A stretch of 8,616 nucleotides of DNA, taken from Nitrososphaeraceae archaeon. GTDB taxonomy: Archaea > Thermoproteota > Nitrososphaeria > Nitrososphaerales > Nitrososphaeraceae. Positions 1-5,812 of the stretch are shown piece by piece. Location: the NCBI GenBank assembly GCA_030038695.1, contig JASHSN010000191.1, positions 1 through 8,616 of the forward strand, in the 5' to 3' direction. Numbering within the stretch: position 1 is the first letter of the stretch; each line of letters starts with the position of its first letter. The notes beneath the pieces were generated by a model. It was given only the letters and a program-made list of their open reading frames with translations. It had not been told where the DNA came from and searched no databases. Made by a program: the position numbers and the translations under genes.

Positions 1-2
1 TC

Positions 3-233
3 TTCATTAGGACGCTGCATCACACCTTGCCTTATATCGTACTAGGGATACTGATATTTTTTATTGGTCATATATTTAATATTATACTGGGTGTGTTTGA
101 ACCCGGTATTCAAGGCGCAAGATTGCTTTACGTTGAATTCTTTTCAAAGTTCTATCACGGAAATGGAAGGCCATTCAGGCCGTTCGGGACCAGAAGGAGA
201 TTCACGGTTGAACAATTTAATCCTGAAGCGTAA
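3..233 (+). CDS. V/A-type ATP synthase subunit I, C-terminal end (partial)
   Basis: This is the last 76 codons of a gene that begins before the window; the frame is open from base 3 to the TAA at 231-233. The piece starts with a hydrophobic helix ([20 protein letters not shown]), continues through [19 protein letters not shown] and ends in [14 protein letters not shown]. The signature around RLxYVEFxxKFYxGxGxPFxPF is the conserved C-terminus of V/A-type ATPase subunit I (NtpI/AtpI, related to eukaryotic subunit a). That membrane subunit forms the stator half-channels that carry ions past the rotor ring. The final residues, [13 protein letters not shown], are a hydrophilic tail. The rest of the ATPase operon is probably upstream, outside the window. 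Family assignment is confident; which ion is carried cannot be seen from this fragment. Confidence 0.9.
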   Translation, partial: FIRTLHHTLPYIVLGILIFFIGHIFNIILGVFEPGIQGARLLYVEFFSKFYHGNGRPFRPFGTRRRFTVEQFNPEA

Positions 234-253
234 CCCCTGTTCAACAAAACGTC

Positions 254-258
254 TATAA
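254..258 (+). promoter_or_regulatory. Candidate TATA box for the 283-618 gene
   Basis: TATAA lies 27 bp upstream of the ATG at 283. That is the spacing expected if transcription starts at or next to the start codon (a leaderless mRNA), which is common in archaea. It sits in the 49-bp gap after the ATPase gene. An 8-bp palindrome, TAGATCTA (267-274), lies between the box and the ATG. This is inferred from position and composition only. Confidence 0.4.
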
Positions 259-282
259 TCATGTGTAGATCTAGACTTACCA

Positions 283-618
283 ATGTCGCGGACGGATTTA
301 GAAACTTACTTGAAATACAGAACCCTTGAAGATATGCTCAAAGTCATTGTATACTCTGCCCAATCAGCCCTAGGCCTAACACCAATGCTTTATCACATTG
401 TAGACAACAACCGGGAAATAATGTTTATCCAGACAGGAACTGTGGGAGGGAACATTGTGCATTTTGTTATAGAAGAGCAAAAGCCGAAGGAAAAGTTCAT
501 CCAGTTGAAAAGGTTTACTGGAGAGTTCAGCTTCCAGGACAGTATAGGAACTGACGCGCAATCGATCTACGTACCGATCTTAGAGCTCGAAAGCTCCTCA
601 CTTAAATTTCCACCATAG
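283..618 (+). CDS. Conserved-looking small protein of unknown function
   Basis: I do not recognise this 111-residue protein. It begins at an ATG and ends at TAG (616-618), and it is the only substantial + strand frame between the ATPase gene and thiDN. There is no signal peptide or membrane helix. The first 30 residues (MSRTDLETYLKYRTLEDMLK...) look helical and mixed-charge. Residues about 36-64 (MLYHIVDNNREIMFIQTG, then GGNIVHFVIEEQ) look like alternating beta strands. The tail, ending SSSLKFPP, looks disordered. The coding case rests on balanced amino-acid composition, a clean ATG and a TATA-like box at 254-258. It could be transcribed alone or with the ATPase genes. It has no motif that supports a function, such as a cysteine pair, a P-loop or an HTH. 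Confidence 0.65.
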   Translation: MSRTDLETYLKYRTLEDMLKVIVYSAQSALGLTPMLYHIVDNNREIMFIQTGTVGGNIVHFVIEEQKPKEKFIQLKRFTGEFSFQDSIGTDAQSIYVPILELESSSLKFPP

Positions 619-639
619 CATCTCTGTCATATCAAGCCC

Positions 640-689
640 GGTCACACGCGGCGCGGACAGCCCTACACCCTTTCTCCTTGCTTGTGACC
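640..689. repeat. Inverted repeat GGTCACA / TGTGACC in the spacer before thiDN
   Basis: GGTCACA (640-646) and TGTGACC (683-689) are perfect 7-bp reverse complements separated by 36 bases. The left arm runs into a GC-rich patch (CACACGCGGCGCGGACAG) that stands out in an AT-rich spacer, and the loop ends in a pyrimidine tract (CACCCTTTCTCCTTGCTT). It could be an operator pair, part of a terminator for the small gene that ends at 618, or chance. The arms have no extension on either side. Confidence 0.3.
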
Positions 690-720
690 ATAAGTTTATT
701 GGAAAGGCTAACCAGAAAAT

Positions 721-745
721 TGAATAATAGTGAATCGTATTGAAT
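721..745 (+). promoter_or_regulatory. Three TGAAT repeats at 10-bp spacing upstream of thiDN
   Basis: TGAAT occurs at 721-725, 731-735 and 741-745, exactly one helical turn apart. The outer two extend to ATTGAATA (719-726 and 739-746). The last copy ends 10 bp before the TTG start of thiDN. The array covers the place where an AT-rich promoter element and an operator would be expected. A role in binding a regulator is inference. Confidence 0.35.
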
Positions 746-755
746 AGGACTGTTA

Positions 756-2093
756 TTGAGAGTAGCGCTGTCTATTGCAGGTAGTGATTCAAGTTCTGGT
801 GCAGGAATACAGGCAGATCTAAAGACTTTCACAACTCTTGGGGTCTACGGATGTACTGCTATCACCGCGGTAACGGCTCAGAACACTCGGCACGTAACTG
901 ACATATTTGAGATCGGACCCAATTCCATTGCAAAGCAAATAAGATCAGTCATTCAAGACATGCCTCCTGATGCTATCAAAATTGGAATGATCTATAATAA
1001 AGAAAATATTCGAACGATTAGTAGGGAAGTGAAGATGATTGATGCTCCGATCGTATTAGATCCAATACTGTCAGCTAGTAGCGGCGGACAACTTCTACTC
1101 CCTGATGCCTTCGAATCCTTTATGACAGAACTTATTCCGCTCTCAACCATAATAACCCCAAATCGACTGGAGGCGCAAAAGATCACAGGTTTTAAGATAG
1201 TATCACGGAGCGATGCTTTGAGAGCGACCAGAAAAATAAAAGATCTCGGGGCGAAAAATGTTATCATAAAAGGTAACCTCACTGAAAAGGAGAAAGTTTC
1301 TGATATCCTTATGAATTCAGAAGGTAAATTGATCGAAATTTCAAATACCCGATTAAGCTTGGAGGAGACGCATGGCACAGGATGTAGTTTTTCTGCAGCA
1401 ATTACGGCCTATCTTGCGAAGGGATTTAGCATAATCGAGGCATGCAAGTTGGCCAATAAATACGTCTGGGATTCGTTTCAAGACTCATTAAAAATAGGCA
1501 AGGGACTTTTAGTTTCAAACCCTGCAGGATCTATGTACGATTATGCATGCAAGTACTTAGTTATGAATGAGCTCCGCGTAGCTATTGAAAAAATCGAAGC
1601 AATTGAGAATTTTGGTAAATTGATCCCTGAAACTCAGTCAAATATTGCATACGCTCTTCCTGACGCTCACGAATTAGATCATATAGCCGCCATAAAGGGG
1701 AGATTTGTTAAAATTGGTGACAGCGTAATTACTGCCTCTTCGATAATCGAATTCGGTGCTTCCAAACATGTTGGTTCCGCAATTCTTGCTTACATGAAAG
1801 TCAACAGATTAATCCGATCCGCTATGAATATAAAATATGATGAGAAAATTAGAAAAATTATCAAGAGTATTTTTAAGGTTTCAAACTATGATAGAGTGAA
1901 AGAGCCAGGACATATTATGAAAAAGGAAGGAATGTCAATTTTTTGGGGAATTAATTGCGCATTAGCGAAATATCCAGAAGCTGAAATTATATATCATAAA
2001 GGAGCTTTGGGGAAAGAGCCAATGTGTATAATATTTGGGAGTAACCCTATTGAAGTCGTCAATAAAATTAGGATTCTATTAAAACATCTGTAA
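756..2093 (+). CDS. thiDN: ThiD-ThiN fusion: HMP/HMP-P kinase plus thiamine-phosphate synthase
   Basis: This is a 445-residue bifunctional thiamine enzyme. Residues 1 to about 255 are ThiD, a ribokinase-fold kinase that phosphorylates hydroxymethylpyrimidine and its monophosphate to HMP-PP. Visible marks are the N-terminal ALSIAGSDSSSGAGIQAD, VTAQNT (39-44), VLDPILSASSG (100-110), TPNRLEA (134-140) and the anion-hole GTGCSFSAAI (207-216). Residues about 260-445 are ThiN, the archaeal thiamine-phosphate synthase unrelated to ThiE: PETQSNIAYALPDA (291-304), GRF with Arg316, FGASKHVGSAIL with His338, and RSAMNI (354-359). Conserved Arg and His residues are reported as essential in ThiN; I assign R316 and H338 by motif. 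The TTG start is chosen because an in-frame TGA lies at 741-743, no ATG precedes the kinase core, and RVALSIAGSD is the usual ThiD beginning. Both domains look intact. Confidence 0.93.
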   Translation: MRVALSIAGSDSSSGAGIQADLKTFTTLGVYGCTAITAVTAQNTRHVTDIFEIGPNSIAKQIRSVIQDMPPDAIKIGMIYNKENIRTISREVKMIDAPIVLDPILSASSGGQLLLPDAFESFMTELIPLSTIITPNRLEAQKITGFKIVSRSDALRATRKIKDLGAKNVIIKGNLTEKEKVSDILMNSEGKLIEISNTRLSLEETHGTGCSFSAAITAYLAKGFSIIEACKLANKYVWDSFQDSLKIGKGLLVSNPAGSMYDYACKYLVMNELRVAIEKIEAIENFGKLIPETQSNIAYALPDAHELDHIAAIKGRFVKIGDSVITASSIIEFGASKHVGSAILAYMKVNRLIRSAMNIKYDEKIRKIIKSIFKVSNYDRVKEPGHIMKKEGMSIFWGINCALAKYPEAEIIYHKGALGKEPMCIIFGSNPIEVVNKIRILLKHL

Positions 2094-2094
2094 A

Positions 2095-2562
2095 TCATAG
2101 GATTTTGTCCTCGAGATTTCGTCGGGCCCTCTTTGACCTCACTAGTAGATAGCCTCCCAAAGCTGCTACTCCTATTCCGCCTAATATGAAAAGGACCGGA
2201 ACTAAATCCAGTCCGGCTATTACAAAGGATGAGTTAATCTTTGAAAATACGATCCTTGCCGCAGACATCCCTCCGACAAAAATTATCCCTGTAGCTATTA
2301 GTATGAATGCAGGTTTGCGTTCTGCACTTGATGTTGACGTTGCAAAGGCTACGCCAGCAAGAACAAGGCTAGGTGCGCCTGATATCGAAACTATTTGGAC
2401 AGTAGCTCCAAAAGGATCAACGGCTTCCGAAAGGCCATTCCGAAGGCTTGGTCCCTTCCCTTCAGGTCCGATCAAGAAATTGAAGAAAGATAGAATCAGA
2501 ATTACGAACATGATACCTAGCGCAAGAGAACCCAAAGCAACCCAAGTTTCAAATTTTGTCAT
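2095..2562 (-). CDS. Four-helix membrane protein of unknown function
   Basis: The 155-residue protein has four likely transmembrane segments at about residues 8-30, 54-76, 84-105 and 113-141. It ends in a positively charged tail (RSKRARRNLEDK) that would favour a cytoplasmic C-terminus. The loop after helix 1 (GPEGKGPSLRNGLSEAVDPFG) is glycine- and proline-rich. No catalytic or transport signature is visible, and I do not recognise a named family. The minus-strand reading is preferred over the 140-codon frame on the other strand because it alone has a coherent hydrophobic pattern. The ATG start follows an AT-rich promoter-like stretch. Its TGA stop (2095-2097) is one base from the thiDN stop, so the two genes converge with no room for separate terminators. 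Confidence 0.75.
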   Translation of the reverse strand: MTKFETWVALGSLALGIMFVILILSFFNFLIGPEGKGPSLRNGLSEAVDPFGATVQIVSISGAPSLVLAGVAFATSTSSAERKPAFILIATGIIFVGGMSAARIVFSKINSSFVIAGLDLVPVLFILGGIGVAALGGYLLVRSKRARRNLEDKIL

Positions 2563-2593
2563 ACGTGCTTCTATGATTAATACTCTTACTAAT

Positions 2594-2610
2594 GATATTA
2601 TTAATTAATA
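2594..2610 (-). promoter_or_regulatory. AT-rich TATA-like region for the membrane protein gene
   Basis: Read on the minus strand, this stretch is TATTAATTAATAATATC, pure A/T except for its last base. Its centre is about 40 bp and its near edge about 32 bp upstream of the ATG at 2562. It lies in the 56-bp gap downstream of galT, so the membrane gene may have its own promoter instead of depending on galT read-through. Confidence 0.4.
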
Positions 2611-2618
2611 TACTCTGT

Positions 2619-3647
2619 TTATGTGATGCCCACTAGCCCAGCCAGCTCCCTTCTGCATGCTGATCCTAAAACTTCAGCTGCTCTTTCTGGTCTAATCTTA
2701 TTTACATATACCCCAAAGCCTCGTTCAAGACCTGACCAGGCGTTCATTTGTGGATATACCTCTATATGCCAATGTATTTGACGGCTATTCTTTTTTTCCG
2801 GAGCCAGATGAAAAACAAGATTGAATGCTGGCTCATTCAAGGCTTTTGACATTCCTCCTAGCGTTGCTCGCATCATAAGCGCAAGATCAGTTATCTCCTT
2901 CTGTGTACTTTTCGAAAAGGCAGTTGTATGCCGCTTCGGATAAATCCAAAATTCATAAGGGTAAGTGGGAGCCCAAGGAGAGAATGAAATAAAGCTATCA
3001 GTACTTAATATCTGTCTCGGACCGCTGGACTCTGTAGAAACAATATTGCATGCAGGGCAACTACCATTTTCGTTCATGTACCTGTGTGACGCTTCAGCTT
3101 CTACTTCTATGACTGGCGGGATCGTGGCAAATGTCACAATGTTAAGATGAGGATGATTAATTGAAGTCCCAGCCCTCAAGCCACTATCAACGTAAATTGC
3201 AACATAGGTTACACTTTTCTGCGTATAGAGCCATCTTACCCTGTCTTGAATTACCAGGAGCACATTTGCCCACTGATCGATTGAAATCTGGGATAACTCA
3301 CGGTCATGGTCTGGAGAAGCGACCACTACCTGATGGTAACCGTATGCGGGCTCGCTGTATAGTGGCTTGTCTGTATAGCTATGTGGAGAGCTAGTTGTCA
3401 CAGCAGGAGCATTGCTTTGGAAAACCCTAACACACCAGTTGCAGATTATGTTTTCTTCGCTATCGGATAGTCGTTGGAGCATGCCATCTTTCGCTACTAG
3501 TGCAATTAACGCGGGCGCAGTCATGGCCTCGTTGCCCGGACAATATGGACAAGTGCCATTTTGCACAGAGTTAACTCGTTCGTTTTCATTCGATCTTGGC
3601 ACTATTACGAATTTATCTAATACATAGTCTTTCCTTAGATCCCCCAA
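2619..3647 (-). CDS. galT: GalT-family hexose-1-phosphate nucleotidyltransferase (HIT superfamily)
   Basis: At 342 residues it is close to the usual GalT length of about 350. Family members move a nucleoside monophosphate between a sugar-1-phosphate and a nucleotide sugar through a histidine-NMP intermediate. Visible landmarks are the start GDLRKDYVLDKFVIV; CPYCPGNE (C33, C36) and H114 in SPDHDRELSQ as likely zinc ligands; NWCVRVFQSNAPA (70-82); NHPHLNIVTF with H165 and presumed nucleophile H167; and IHWHIEVYP (291-299). A second CPAC pair is at 197-200. The odd point is N169, where most GalT proteins have glutamine (HPHxQ). The TTG start directly follows an in-frame TAA, so it is the first start possible. 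ADP-glucose phosphorylase or a nucleotide phosphorylase are alternatives; the true substrate cannot be read from the sequence. Confidence 0.85.
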   Translation of the reverse strand: MGDLRKDYVLDKFVIVPRSNENERVNSVQNGTCPYCPGNEAMTAPALIALVAKDGMLQRLSDSEENIICNWCVRVFQSNAPAVTTSSPHSYTDKPLYSEPAYGYHQVVVASPDHDRELSQISIDQWANVLLVIQDRVRWLYTQKSVTYVAIYVDSGLRAGTSINHPHLNIVTFATIPPVIEVEAEASHRYMNENGSCPACNIVSTESSGPRQILSTDSFISFSPWAPTYPYEFWIYPKRHTTAFSKSTQKEITDLALMMRATLGGMSKALNEPAFNLVFHLAPEKKNSRQIHWHIEVYPQMNAWSGLERGFGVYVNKIRPERAAEVLGSACRRELAGLVGIT

Positions 3648-3683
3648 TTATTACGCTGCCCCCAAAGCATCCTAGGAGCTCTT

Positions 3684-3693
3684 TTAATTAAAG
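3684..3693 (-). promoter_or_regulatory. Candidate TATA element for galT
   Basis: TTTAATTAAA is a perfect 10-bp A/T palindrome about 41 bp upstream of the galT TTG start. A transcript starting about 26 bp downstream of it would have a leader of roughly 15 bases. Because it is palindromic, its orientation cannot be decided from sequence alone. Confidence 0.4.
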
Positions 3694-3750
3694 CTTCTGA
3701 TGTTCGTTTGTATTGATTGCAAGCAGCTAAACTAAAACAAGAATGTGTGC

Positions 3751-3757
3751 TTAAATA
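3751..3757 (+). promoter_or_regulatory. Candidate TATA box for apgM
   Basis: TTAAATA lies in the divergent galT-apgM spacer. Initiation 25-28 bp downstream would fall near 3780 and give a leader of about 60 bases. A second, weaker candidate (TATAG at 3811-3815) sits about 27 bp before the apgM start and would give a leaderless mRNA. Confidence 0.35.
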
Positions 3758-3761
3758 CTGA

Positions 3762-3788
3762 CCTCCTTTACCGACGTGGTTCAGGAGG
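3762..3788 (+). repeat. Dyad CCTCCT...AGGAGG at the predicted apgM transcription start
   Basis: CCTCCT (3762-3767) and AGGAGG (3783-3788) are reverse complements. Inside them ACC (3770-3772) pairs with GGT (3778-3780) around the five-base centre GACGT, leaving a two-base mismatch on each side. It begins five bases after the TATA-like TTAAATA. It may be a repressor operator over the start site, or an RNA hairpin if transcription begins further upstream. No start codon stands at a useful distance after the Shine-Dalgarno-like AGGAGG. Confidence 0.4.
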
Positions 3789-3839
3789 GCGCTTCTGTAC
3801 TTCAATCAACTATAGTCACAAATAAATTCATCGATCTTG

Positions 3840-5156
3840 ATGTCTGATCATATGACAAATCAAACCTATTCTGATAAAAAGTTCGTATACGTTTTGATCG
3901 ATGGTGTATCTGATTTACCTAATCCAGATTTGAACGGATTAACTCCCCTTGATGCTGCGTATACACCGAATATGGATTTTTTAGCAAAGAATGGCTGCAT
4001 GGGAGAGGTGGTAACAGTAGGAGAAGGAATTGCACCACAATCTGATATTGCAGTCTTTAACATGCTTGGCTATGATTTCCGCGACGTACGATACGTAGGC
4101 AGAGGGGTAATAGAATCGATTGGATCCGACGTAGATTTTCGTGATGGGGACCTAGCCTTACGTGGAAACTTCGCGACCGTAGACGACAAATTACAAATAA
4201 TAGATAGAAGAGCTGGGAGAAACATTCAACAGACTGAGGCCACTGACATTTGTAGAGCTCTGGAAGAAGAAATAAAACTCAGCGATATCAGTGTTTCATT
4301 TGTTATAAAGCCTACTATTGCACATCGTGTGAGTATCAGATTCAGACACGCTTCTTTGAAGTTCTCTGATAAGATAACCAATACTGACCCAGATTACGGT
4401 AAGCTCAACGGTATTGGAACAGCAAAAATCAACCTGGCTAACTCGCACTTAGAAAAATCATATGCCGAGGAACCCACTGAATCAGCAATAGCCGCTGCCA
4501 AAACTGTTAATGAATTCTCTGAACAAGCAATAAAAATTCTTAGAGATCATCCAGTGAACAAGCGCCGCGTGGCTTCAGGAATACCACCCATAAATGCCAT
4601 CCTTTTAAGAGACTCGGGGAACACTAGTCCGAAACTCCAATCAATTATGAAAAAGTACAATACGAATATTGCAAGTATCGTCGACATGCCTGTGGAAATT
4701 GGTATTTCCAAGGTTTTAGACATGAAGACACTTGAAGCAGGGAACATCAATGATTATGAAAGAAAAGCTGTCATTGCTATGGAACACTTGCACGGTACTG
4801 ACGGCATTTATATCCACATAAAGGGACCTGATGAATTTGGTCACGACGGTGATGCACTAGGCAAAAAGAGGAGCATAGAAGACATCGATAGATTGTTCTT
4901 TGGGACGTTACGGAAAGACTTGCGAAGCAGGGGACAATTGTTAATCATTTCCGCTGACCATTCAACACCCTGTATAAAGAAAGCGCACAGTGCTGATCCT
5001 GTACCTATCTTATTTTCTGGTGAAATGGTCAAGCAGGATGCTAGTACGAGATTCACTGAAAAAAATGCTTCGATGGGAAGTATGGGACGTATCATGGGCT
5101 CGACGGTGCTCAGGACCGGAATCGAAATGATAAGGAGCGAAAAGAGGATCTGTTAG
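3840..5156 (+). CDS. apgM: 2,3-bisphosphoglycerate-independent phosphoglycerate mutase, archaeal ApgM type
   Basis: The enzyme interconverts 3- and 2-phosphoglycerate in glycolysis and gluconeogenesis. It belongs to the alkaline phosphatase superfamily and uses two metal ions and a serine nucleophile. Counting from the ATG at 3840, the sequence shows KFVYVLIDGVSDLP (metal ligand Asp21), GLTPLDAAYTPNMD, the nucleophile region PQSDIAVFNMLGYD (Ser68), HIKGPDEFGHDGD (Asp331, His335) and ISADHSTPC (Asp373, His374). Its 438 residues are slightly more than the roughly 410 usual for archaeal ApgM; part of the excess is an N-terminal tail. The frame opens with TTG-ATG at 3837-3842. I chose the ATG at 3840, but the ATG at 3855 is also possible because the conserved core begins only at about residue 14. 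A role in the related phosphonopyruvate decarboxylase-like group is less likely given the complete metal site. Confidence 0.92.
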   Translation: MSDHMTNQTYSDKKFVYVLIDGVSDLPNPDLNGLTPLDAAYTPNMDFLAKNGCMGEVVTVGEGIAPQSDIAVFNMLGYDFRDVRYVGRGVIESIGSDVDFRDGDLALRGNFATVDDKLQIIDRRAGRNIQQTEATDICRALEEEIKLSDISVSFVIKPTIAHRVSIRFRHASLKFSDKITNTDPDYGKLNGIGTAKINLANSHLEKSYAEEPTESAIAAAKTVNEFSEQAIKILRDHPVNKRRVASGIPPINAILLRDSGNTSPKLQSIMKKYNTNIASIVDMPVEIGISKVLDMKTLEAGNINDYERKAVIAMEHLHGTDGIYIHIKGPDEFGHDGDALGKKRSIEDIDRLFFGTLRKDLRSRGQLLIISADHSTPCIKKAHSADPVPILFSGEMVKQDASTRFTEKNASMGSMGRIMGSTVLRTGIEMIRSEKRIC

Positions 5157-5225
5157 AAAGACATAAGGTTACAGAGTGGCATTCGTTATACCATGATCCG
5201 AACCAAGGGCATTAATAATTCTGTA

Positions 5226-5633
5226 TTATAGCCTGCCGCTTACTAGTATCCCCTTGCATTGCTCGCAGACTTGTTCATCTATATTGGACTCCATATTATG
5301 GTGCACGTCACAAATTATCAATGTGTATCGCATATAATTACAGAGTTGCACGAATTTTGCCATAGTGTTTGGTGTATACGCTTTGTCTGAAGCTAAATCT
5401 CTCGCTATGTCATCGGTCATGCGCATCACTTCCATAACAGAGGTCAGCTTATTCATGAGATCTATGTCTCCCCTCGTTCCTCGCAGATAGTTGCTAATGG
5501 CTGCTTGAGTTACGCCAAGTACTTTGGCTACAATTTCCTCCTTCATCTCGTATTCATTCACGAGTTTCTTGGCCAAAATTGCTCTTATAGCAGGAATTAA
5601 CGACTTCGCTTCGATTTCCGAAGGTAACAACAT
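5226..5633 (-). CDS. Small HTH transcriptional regulator with a possible C-terminal zinc site
   Basis: The 135-residue protein starts MLLPSEIEAKSLIPAIRAI, a beginning I associate with archaeal XRE-like regulators of the COG2522 type. The ATG at 5633 is therefore preferred to the upstream TTG at 5642. Residues about 30-50 (MKEEIVAKVLGVTQAAISNYL) form the helix-turn-helix, followed by RGTRGD. The middle (60-95) looks helical and may mediate dimerisation. The C-terminus has Cys98, Cys108-x2-His111 and Cys123-x2-Cys126, spaced like a small metal site. The archaeal thiamine regulator ThiR has a similar N-terminal HTH but carries a ThiN domain, which is absent here. The gene is convergent with apgM and divergent from the luciferase-like gene, which makes that neighbour or itself the natural first guess for a target. 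The ligand is unknown. Confidence 0.85.
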   Translation of the reverse strand: MLLPSEIEAKSLIPAIRAILAKKLVNEYEMKEEIVAKVLGVTQAAISNYLRGTRGDIDLMNKLTSVMEVMRMTDDIARDLASDKAYTPNTMAKFVQLCNYMRYTLIICDVHHNMESNIDEQVCEQCKGILVSGRL

Positions 5634-5660
5634 TAATGTCAAAAAAAAGGTTGTAATTCT

Positions 5661-5668
5661 TATTTAAA
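5661..5668 (-). promoter_or_regulatory. Candidate TATA box for the HTH gene
   Basis: On the minus strand this is TTTAAATA, centred about 31 bp upstream of the ATG at 5633, and it fits a leaderless or nearly leaderless transcript. A T-run (5648-5641 on the minus strand) lies between the box and the start. Confidence 0.5.
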
Positions 5669-5691
5669 GGTTCTCGATACGAAAACAAGAC

Positions 5692-5700
5692 ATATTTAAG
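5692..5700 (+). promoter_or_regulatory. Candidate TATA box for the luciferase-like gene
   Basis: ATATTTAAG stands about 28 bp from the divergent box of the HTH gene. Initiation 25-30 bp downstream would start near 5722-5726. That gives a leader of about 80 bases before the ATG at 5803, enough to contain the short frame at 5732-5812. Confidence 0.4.
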
Positions 5701-5731
5701 TAAGCATTCACCTTGCATCCATTGTCTCTAG

Positions 5732-5812
5732 ATGATCAAAAGTTCAATAGCATCTTCCGGACTGAGGATTTGGTCACGTAACCGCATGAAAGGGGAAATC
5801 GAATGCCGGTAA
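5732..5812 (+). CDS. Possible 26-codon leader peptide overlapping the next gene
   Basis: An ATG at 5732 opens a 26-codon frame that reads MIKSSIASSGLRIWSRNRMK and ends in GEIECR at a TAA (5810-5812), overlapping the ATG at 5803 in another frame. The ATG follows the TATA-like box at 5692-5700 by about 36 bp, so it would lie very near the 5' end of the mRNA. The peptide is basic with no recognised motif. Such a frame could couple or limit translation of the downstream gene, but a random 26-codon frame is also common. I list it as a candidate only. Confidence 0.2.
   Translation: MIKSSIASSGLRIWSRNRMKGEIECR
5792..5795 (+). promoter_or_regulatory. Shine-Dalgarno-like GGGG before the luciferase-like gene
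   Basis: AAAGGGGAA places a purine-rich GGGG seven bases before the ATG at 5803. An in-frame TAA at 5779-5781 shows the gene cannot extend far upstream. The site supports 5803 as the start and a leadered mRNA, in contrast to the leaderless pattern suggested for several neighbours. Confidence 0.4.

Noticed and set aside
619..755. TPP riboswitch upstream of the thiamine gene
   Set aside because: The spacer lacks the conserved CUGAGA and the paired core segments of the TPP (thi-box) element, and such riboswitches are rare in archaea.
619..755. tRNA or other classical RNA gene in the GC-rich patch
   Set aside because: There is no T-loop GGTTCRA-type sequence, no acceptor stem pairing and no cloverleaf. 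The patch is only about 20 bases.
992..1378. 128-codon frame on the minus strand inside thiDN
   Set aside because: It lies wholly within a gene whose protein motifs are unambiguous, and its translation has no recognisable pattern.
2186..2608. 140-codon open frame on + opposite the membrane protein gene
   Set aside because: It is hydrophilic with no motif, while the minus-strand frame shows four regular hydrophobic helices and a promoter-like box. The two cannot easily both be real; the minus frame explains the composition.
5157..5225. Terminator between the convergent apgM and HTH genes
   Set aside because: The 69-bp spacer has no convincing hairpin and no long T tract on either strand; I see nothing to annotate there.
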